This document shows positions 57,011-64,000 of a DNA stretch of 64,000 bases, piece after piece. Position numbers and translations under genes: made by a program. The notes beneath the pieces are model-generated. The model was not told the DNA's origin and did not search any database. It worked only from the letters and a program-made list of their open reading frames with translations. The DNA is from Calliphora vicina (lineage: Eukaryota > Arthropoda > Insecta > Diptera > Calliphoridae): assembly GCF_958450345.1 (NCBI RefSeq), contig NC_088781.1, forward strand, positions 29,613,857-29,677,856, given 5' to 3'. How positions within the stretch are numbered: position 1 is the stretch's first letter; each line of letters starts with the position of its first letter.

Positions 57011-57302
57011 TGTAACACAACAGCGAAAAATAAGTAAGACAAAATTTGTTTTTGATAAACTCAAAATATGCTATTGAACAGTAAAATATGCTCTAAAAAC
57101 GCAAAATATGACATAAATATGCTCTTAAAACAAATATATGCAAAAATATGTATTTAAGGGTAAAATATGCAAAAATATGCACTAACAAATGGATGCAAAA
57201 ATTCTTAAATAGTTCTGAAACGTGTAAATATCTTATCCATGTGCTCATTAGACTCACCAGAAAAAACATGCATTTGCATATTTTGGTTTCCCTGGTAATT
57301 AC

Positions 57303-58739
57303 TTTGTTATCATTAAAACTTCATTTCACACATTAATATTAGCAATATTAATTCTGAATCATACATATATGAATAATACCTATAGTATAACAACTAATTA
57401 ATTACATAATTATGTAATTAGTGCAAGTTATTCTTTATAATAATTTAACAAAATTTACATAAATTGTAATAAATTATTAAAACACATGCAGTACAACCAA
57501 CCCACAGTGACACTTTTGCTTAAATTAACAACAGTGCAGTACTAATTGTTCTCAAAGGGAATACGAAGTTTTTTCTCTTTCTTCACATTTTCTTTTTTTA
57601 ATATTTTATTTAACAAATTAGGTTTCTTTAGACAAGTTTCACTTTTCAGGGAGGAACAAAAAAATAAAAAAAACGTGTATTTCTTTTATTTACAAAGAAA
57701 AGGAGACAAACCAACACATTGTGCATCTTTAATTGATGTTTGTTGTGGCATACCGCAGTGCAGTTGAAAAATGAATATGCCACCTGTAGCTTTTAATGTC
57801 AGTTTATACAAATATTTTATTTTGTAGCAGTGAAAGGAGTGAACACTGGTAAACTTCAGGTGACACAATTTTTTTTCGTATTTTTCCCCCCTTTCATTTG
57901 TTTTGTGCCAGTTATAGGTGAGAATATTTTAATCTTAAGTTGTAATTAGTATGAAAATTGTAAGTTGTTTTCCATAAATGAAGAAGGGTTTTAATTAATA
58001 AAACTAAAGTATAAAGAATAATATAATGTCTTTGTTTTAATATGTATGCAGTTTTATGGACTAAATTTTAGTAAAAATTTTTAACTTTCAATAAAATTCT
58101 TATATTAAACATAAGATATGATTACTTTTTGTTATTATTTATTTTCAAAATTTCATATATGTATTCCAGGAGTTTTATTCAATTTTAGCAATTTTTAAAT
58201 ACATATCCTAGTCTACCATCTCCCATTTTTATTTTAGTTTAATCTTTTATTTCAATCATTCCTACATAACTTTATCAGCACTGCACTCTGCAAAAACCTG
58301 CCACATACCTACTTTTCATATTTTCATTCATAATAAGATTAAAATTTTGACACATCACCCACAAAAACTTCTCTATTACCTGTTGGAATTTTAAATGCAA
58401 ACATTATACATGGTGTTAGCTTCAAGTTAAATGTGGCGCTGCTAAAGCTTTAACCATAAAATGTTTGTGTTCAGTTTCATATTTCCTGTTAGGGAATTAA
58501 CGTTGAGATTGTTAAACTGTAACTATTGCTTATGCGGAAAGTGAAATAATCTGTGATAAAATTCCTTTAAATAGCGCCAATCTTTCTCACCTAAAACCTC
58601 TTTATGTTTGCGTTAGAATTTCAAATGGTAAAGAGGATATATTTAGACATATTTGTAAGGAATTTGCATAGAGGAAAATGGAACAATAATACTTTTAAGA
58701 GTGGATTTTATAAATAGGGTGCAATAACGTCATATGTTT
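57303..58739. other. AT-rich stretch, no gene recognised
   Basis: It holds a 28-bp near-palindrome 'ctaattaattacat/aattatgtaattag' at about 57396-57423. No supported coding sequence. Confidence 0.4.
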
Positions 58740-60210
58740 TATACACAATTAAGTAAATGATCCATCAGTGAAAATTGGACCCTCTTCAAACAGCTGTTCA
58801 GATCCTGACCACTTGTCCCTACTTGGAAACACAATTGGAGGTAAAATACCGAAGTCTAAAGTCTTTATCCTATGGTCCGAAACACCAGTAGGGATGATAG
58901 CCTGACCAATTAGTGACCTACCTGCTTTGGTCGTACCAGGGAAGACTCAAAGAGTCTAAGCAACTTTCTAGCCGCCACACTTACCACATATTCCTCAATT
59001 GGCAGTATGTTAAGGATTATATCCAATGCTGCCTGAGTTGTGATGCCAGTGGAAGCGCATCTCTCAACTTTACTGAGTATCTTCCTATAACTACTTTTCT
59101 CATCACCTCCCACCAAACTATACAACCATGTGTAATAATGGGCCTTACATCCGATATAGTTCCTGCAGCTTAGTAGGTATTGAGACCCCTTTTAGGCCTT
59201 TCCTGAGTATTATTCTTCCATGATAATTTGTTATCAAGGAAGGTCCTAAATACTTGGCTTCATGTGATAGTACTAATTCTATTTTCGTACCAAAGGGGGA
59301 AAGGGGTTACCTTGGCCCGCTGATTGTCGAAAGAAACTTTCCCTTGGTCAGAATAACGTCATCCGCATAGGCAACTATCTCATATCCTTAAATTTAAAGT
59401 TCTTGAGAATAGAGTTCACCGCTAGTAACCATAACATGGGAGACAATTCCCCACCCTGCGATTTACCCTCGCGTAACCCGTCTTCTAATCCTGCCATCGC
59501 CTTGGCTTTGAGTTAATAATCCTGCTAGAAAGCATCGAAACTATCCAACTCACCAGGAAGTCCTCAACCCCCTAGTTCAACTAACGACTCCCTTATTGGC
59601 TCTATGCTAATGTTGTTAAAGGCGCTCTATATATCTAAAAACGCAGCTAAAGTATTTTCCCTTAATGAAACCCACAAGTTCATGTAGCGCATACTCCACC
59701 AACTTATACTTTATGTAAGCGATTATAACACTCATACTGAGTGGATAATCCTGCTAGAAAACATCGAAACTATCCAACTCACCACGAAGACCTCAAACCC
59801 TAGTTCAACTAACGACTCCCATATTGGCTCTATTCTAATGTTATTAAAGTCTCCCTCTATATCTAAAAACGCAGCTAAAGTATTTTCCCTCTATGCAACC
59901 CACAACCTCATGAAGCGCACTCTCCACAAACTTACCCTTGAGTTAGGCGAATATAACACTCTTATTTATATTAATTGATACATTAGAAGTTTTAATATCT
60001 TTAAGTAAAAAACGTTTATAACAAAAGTTAAAAAGCTACAAAATTTCCAATGAACATAGTTTTCACAGATACCAGTACAGTGATATACCTCCTAGTCATC
60101 GAAACTAAACAGATTGCTGAATATATAATCAGATATGATTACAATTGCCAAAAAACGCAGCTAAAGTATTTTCCCTCTATGCAACCCACAACCTCATGTA
60201 ATATTCCTCA
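58740..60210 (-). pseudogene. R1/LOA-like LINE RT relic with internal tandem duplication
   Basis: Minus-strand fragments in RT order: AAFLDI (the AFLDIEGAFN block), EDFLVSWIVSMLSSRII, a degraded RGxPQGGxxSPxLW region, a YADD-like stretch near 59360 (broken), LDNKLSWKNNTQERPKRGL and, in an open frame, KVERCASTGITTQAALDIILNILP (59070-58970). The last is the LINE block kLqRxaxxxITGaxRTTPtaALExLLxLxP. A ~230-bp segment (about 59515-59745) is repeated at 59745-59945, and its end again at 60150-60200. Many stops. Confidence 0.75.
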
Positions 60211-60265
60211 GCTGTTCATTCCTACACCAAAGTCTATGTTTAAAGAGAGCGGGTACTCAAATATC

Positions 60266-60488
60266 GGGTGAATTCCAAAATATATGTATGCTATGCAACC
60301 TTAAAAAGTCGAGCGATTCTTAACGTAACCATGTAAACTTTGATAATGTTTCATATCGCAAAATGTATGAAAAAGTAAAAACAGGCAATATGATAAGTTA
60401 TTTTTAAATTTTAGCTACTCGTTTCCATCATTTGGAAGATATGATAAAGATATGACTGCATTGTATACATACATTTTTGAATTCACCC
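60266..60488. mobile_element. 223-bp MITE
   Basis: Ends GGGTGAATTCCAAAATATAT and (complement) GGGTGAATTCAAAAATGTAT, matching over about 26 bp with few differences. Flanked by ATC on both sides (60263-60265, 60489-60491), a possible 3-bp duplication. Non-coding. Confidence 0.65.
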
Positions 60489-61184
60489 ATCCTTTGTCTT
60501 ATCCATCTTGTGAGAGGTAAGAGGTAGTCAAGGGTATTCCACTGTAGCAACTTAGACTTGACCGTCAGAATGCATATTCTCAGCAGTTGCGGAGAAGATA
60601 CTTTATCACAATCACTACGAATATTTTTTTAATTTTCAGAATATCCTTCTAAATATCAAAACAATGATCCGATCAATGCACTATGTGTCCAAAAGCCTAG
60701 ATCTAGCATAATAAAACTTTGTATAGAGATCCATCTTGCTAAAATAAGCATTTAAAAAAAATGGCAATGGTGAATACAACATAACTGCATGATCCTGTAA
60801 TTTTAAGTCTTCTGTATAAAAGATAACGCTTGTCCTTATAGCGGGAATATGATTTCCTTAAGCATCACAAGACGGTTTCAGCTTCGCACAGTAACATCCG
60901 CTCACCACGGTCGCAATCTTTTCTAAACTTATGAATATTAAAATCACAAAGTACAACGTATTTCAGTTCATCGACCAAATCGAGTAGCAGTATGTGTGGG
61001 GTGAACATAGTACATCCTAGCATTTATGGTGAAGAGAGAGGATATTACGTAGACGAATCGGTGACTACGTCGACACCATATTGCCTAACAAATCCATTAG
61101 TATTATGAGAAGGAGTGTATCTTTTTTCTAAAAAAACACAAACTGCGAAACGTTTTGCTTGTCTGCAGATGCACACAGAGTTTC
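60489..61184. other. stretch without recognised gene
   Basis: Less AT-rich than its surroundings. It may be decayed LINE sequence, but no motif is clear enough to call. Confidence 0.3.
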
Positions 61185-61251
61185 TAGTAGGAATCGAACC
61201 CGCAATCCCCATATTGATAGTCAGCATACTATCGTCTAGTCTATCGGGGAA
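61185..61251 (-). other. tRNA-like segment with B box
   Basis: The minus strand has 'gatagactagacgatagtat' followed by 'gattgcgggttcgattccta'. A GGTTCGATTCC B box (61200-61190) sits with an A-box-like stretch 40 bp before it, as in tRNA-derived SINEs. The acceptor stem does not pair, so it is not a functional tRNA. Confidence 0.4.
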
Positions 61252-61255
61252 CCCA

Positions 61256-63059
61256 ATCTAGCACATCCAAGGCTGTCAGGCGAATAGTTGAGGCTCTGTT
61301 GACTTCCCTTTATTTCGGTTGTTTGATGAAGAGATAATAGATTTGAATTAATCATATTACATGATGATAGTGCGTAATATTTTCATATGAAGATATATTT
61401 TTGACTAATGCCTGAGGCGTGGTGTGATACCGTTTCCCTGTTTTCGTAAATAAGACAACCTTAAAATCTGATCTAGAGTACATGGTAGCTAACTGAGTCA
61501 ATATGAAATGAAATATTTGCCTAACAAAAAATATCTGATTTCCTGCAAAAATCTAAGTTGAATCTCGATTAATCCAATAAAATTCGGCTAACACAATGAA
61601 ACTATTTGTATTGTGATGGATTTTAAAAACTACTCCAAAAATTGTATACATTTTTGAGGTCGTAAACTCAAATATTTTTTGTTATAAAAAAACATTTTCT
61701 AGAACTTTTACAACCTGAAGCCATTTACGATATCAACATATAAATTGTAAGCACATACAATAACACACCTGAATGGCAAAATAATACCTACACATAAAAA
61801 TGTAAACTCAAGGATTGTTCAAATTCTATAGAAAAGATAACTGGAACGGAAGGTGGGCGAGAAAAATCTAAATATACTGTCAAAAATATAATTCACTAGA
61901 ATTTACTGTCTTTATTTATTTTATTTTTGGCCAGATTTTGTTATAGTACCACCCATATGTGAGAAGTGGCAAATTGTTGTCCTTCATCAGAGCTCCCACT
62001 ACCCATCTTCCTTTATTCATATTTAAAAATAAATCATTCACTTTAAATTTCATATTAAAAATCTTAACAAAATTAGAAAAAATTGAATTTTATATTTTAA
62101 TTTACTTCTTAATTATTGGTTTTAAAATAGCCCAATTAAAATTGGGTTGTTCCAAACTTCATTACAAACCGTGAACTCTTACTTAACATACAAACCATTT
62201 ATCTTTCAAAAACTCAGTTTCAAGTTAAAACTATTTTTAGGTGGTTCAATAATATTTCTACGTAGTGATTGGAATTGTTGCATGGTGTGCAATTTATTTG
62301 GCTTATATTGTGTTAAAGCCTCAAGTAGAATCATTGGATTTTTTTATTCGTATCCAGAGGAAATTGAAACCGTTGCCATTTTATCTATTGAATGAATGGT
62401 TGCAAATGCATTTTTATTAAGAGACAGTGGTTTAAGTATCCCTATGTTATAAATCTGGGTGTTCATTTAACCTCTGTATAAATGCAATCCTGAAATACCA
62501 CTTTACCTGCTGAGTTCCTGAAAATATATAATAGTTAGATGTTAAAATTAACAAATTGTAGAGTTTATCAACAGCTCCTAGACTACCAAATCCAACTGTA
62601 TTATTTTTCAAATGAGGATTAACATGATAGTACCGAATCTCAAATACCCACCATCAATATGTAGTTTTGGAATTCAATGCGGACTTCAATCAGTAATGGT
62701 CCTAACTGTAAACAATTTGATAAGGTGATTAAATTCTTAACTCTTTGCGGTTTGGTGGTTAGATTACTAACCACATTTTCTATATTCTTTAAAACTGTTT
62801 TTATTGTCATCGATTGCTAAACAATTATATTTTTTTAAGTCATCGTTTATGATTTTTTGGGGTGGTTTTTTCATGTTTTGATTAATTTTTTTCTTACATT
62901 TTATAATAAACTAATCTTGATTAAAGTAAAACTGCAATTGTTTTGATTTTAAACTTATACACAAAAAAGAGTGGCTGAAAGAGTTAAAACATTAAATGAT
63001 TTATGTCGAAAATCATAATTTTATCATAAATATAAATTATTATTTACTGACAATAAAAT
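61256..63059. other. AT-rich stretch, no gene recognised
   Basis: Open frames of 71 and 82 codons (61959-62174, 62147-62395) lack recognisable motifs. No repeat ends identified. Confidence 0.35.
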
Positions 63060-63740
63060 ATTTGTCTGATATAGGGGTTATATGGTCAATTATGGACCGA
63101 TCCTCACGAAAATGGTAAAATGGATAAAACTTGTTTATGTGCAGTTTCATCAAGTTATTGCTTATTATAAGATAATTAGGAATGTTCAAGATATATTCTG
63201 AGGGGGACCTTGTATGGGGACTAGGGACAAATATTGCCCGATTTTCGCCATACCTTACAGTATAACTTCGGAATACTTAGAACTAATTTGTGCAAAATTT
63301 TATCAGGATTACCGCATAATCAAACAATTTTTAACTGCACAAAGGTGCAAATTCAGACTCAATTTTTCAACAAGATCGGCCAAGAACTCTCTGAGTTAGA
63401 GGGTGTTAAAATTTTATATTTTGGCCAAACAGGTGTTTTTTCTCATCCATGTAACATATTAACTATTGTTCTTAGCAAAATGTGTCCCAAATAAAACTTG
63501 TTTGACTTTTTTCCAAATGAGTCCTTTTTTATATTGTATATCTTGAGTATTGTGGGATGTGAATGGGGTATACATATATCACAATAAATGTTTTGTAACT
63601 CAAGGTATAAAATTTTGATTTTTTTTTCAAAATCGAAAACTTTTTTAAATTTTTTTTTCAAAATGAGCTTTCTTTTGCACAAAAAAATTTTTTTAAAAAA
63701 AGTCAACAAAATTTTTGATTTTGGAAAAAAAATAAAAAAA
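63060..63740 (-). repeat. composite dispersed repeat, inverse of 54317-54650
   Basis: 63080-63230 has 'ggttatatggtcaattatgg' and 'accttgtatggggactaggg', text shared with the repeat beginning at 63741. 63390-63620 is the complement of the 157-bp repeat flank ('ttggccaaa', 'ttagcaaaatgtgtcccaaa', 'cttgagtattgtgggatgtg'). Confidence 0.5.
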
Positions 63741-64000
63741 AACAAGTAAGAAAGTATGGTCGGTCAAGCCCGACCATATAATACCCTACACCAAGTAAAT
63801 GAGTAAAAATATTTTTCTTTTAAAATATCAATAATTTATATTTTTGAGTGATTTTCGGAAGTGGGCCTTATATGGGAGCTATGACCAATTATGGACCGAT
63901 CACCATAAAATTAGGTCGTGTTATTTATGTCTATATTAAAGTTAACTATGTTGAATTTTGTGTGTATACCAACATTTTTAAGCGATTTATGCACGTTAAA
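63741..64000 (+). repeat. dispersed repeat start with terminal hairpin, cut by window end
   Basis: 'aacaagtaagaaagtatggt' leads into a hairpin 'atggtcggtcaagcccgaccat', then 'ataataccctacaccaagta'. Same architecture as the 'aacaagta' ends at 34232 and 56752 but a different subfamily. It continues past 64000. Confidence 0.55.

Larger units (their letters stand above)
56397..57294. mobile_element. hAT element with hATC-domain remnant
   Basis: An 898-bp element. Ends CAGGGAAACC and GGTTTCCCTG, flanked by the perfect 8-bp duplication GTAATTAC (56389-56396 and 57295-57302). Both ends carry repeated 'aaatatgctcttaaaa' motifs, likely transposase-binding repeats. It retains a piece of transposase (56492-56659) and has the dispersed repeat 56752-57010 inserted in its middle. 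An internally deleted, non-autonomous copy. Confidence 0.92.

Noticed and set aside
61185..61251. Functional tRNA gene
   Set aside because: Only the B box is good; stems do not pair and no acceptor end is formed.
61959..62395. Two adjoining open frames of 71 and 82 codons as an exon pair
   Set aside because: No recognisable protein motif, strong AT bias and no clear splice signals.

Overview
The window is very AT-rich eukaryotic DNA. It is packed with insect-type transposable elements and shows no convincing host protein-coding exon. Mariner/Tc1 transposases, jockey/R1-like LINE fragments, hAT elements, an Osvaldo/Woot-like LTR retrotransposon and dispersed repeats with the fly-typical 'tatacccttcacc' hairpin point to a higher dipteran (brachyceran fly, possibly calyptrate). 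That assignment is inference. The stretch looks like an intergenic or large-intron repeat graveyard with a few very young insertions.

Layout. 1-17 kb holds decayed LINE pieces (1-945, 4655-4860, 5165-6676, 6775-6945, 11240-11460), mariner and Tc1-type transposase relics (1395-2325, 7530-8065, 12885-13380) and several short inverted-repeat elements. 15460-32725 is a three-level nest: a non-coding inverted-arm element with a TTA target duplication carries a complete 15.2-kb Ty3/gypsy element on the minus strand (17477-32640), and that element's pol gene is split by an intact DD37E Tc1-like transposon (21891-23188). 33-43 kb has mariner, a hAT element (35368-36599), a satellite array with ~110-bp units and repeat copies. 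43.7-46 kb is a mariner relic broken by two foldback elements, one with minisatellite arms and a GC-rich repeat core. 47.4-48.6 kb is a TIR element full of palindromes. 49.7-54.7 kb is a five-level nest of repeats. 55-64 kb has mariner, a second hAT element (56397-57294), a LINE with internal tandem duplications, a short TIR element, tRNA-like sequence and more dispersed repeats.

The best-supported functional unit is the LTR retrotransposon. It has two 3857-bp LTRs that look identical by eye, a CTGT target duplication and a tRNA-Lys(CUU)-type primer binding site. Its Gag starts with a RING-H2 finger and ends with zinc knuckles. An in-frame A_AAA_AAC slippery site links gag to a -1 frame Pol (protease, RT, RNase H, integrase), and there is no env. 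The Tc1-like insertion is in-frame restorable: on excision the pol frame would be continuous. Most other coding matches are pseudogenes.
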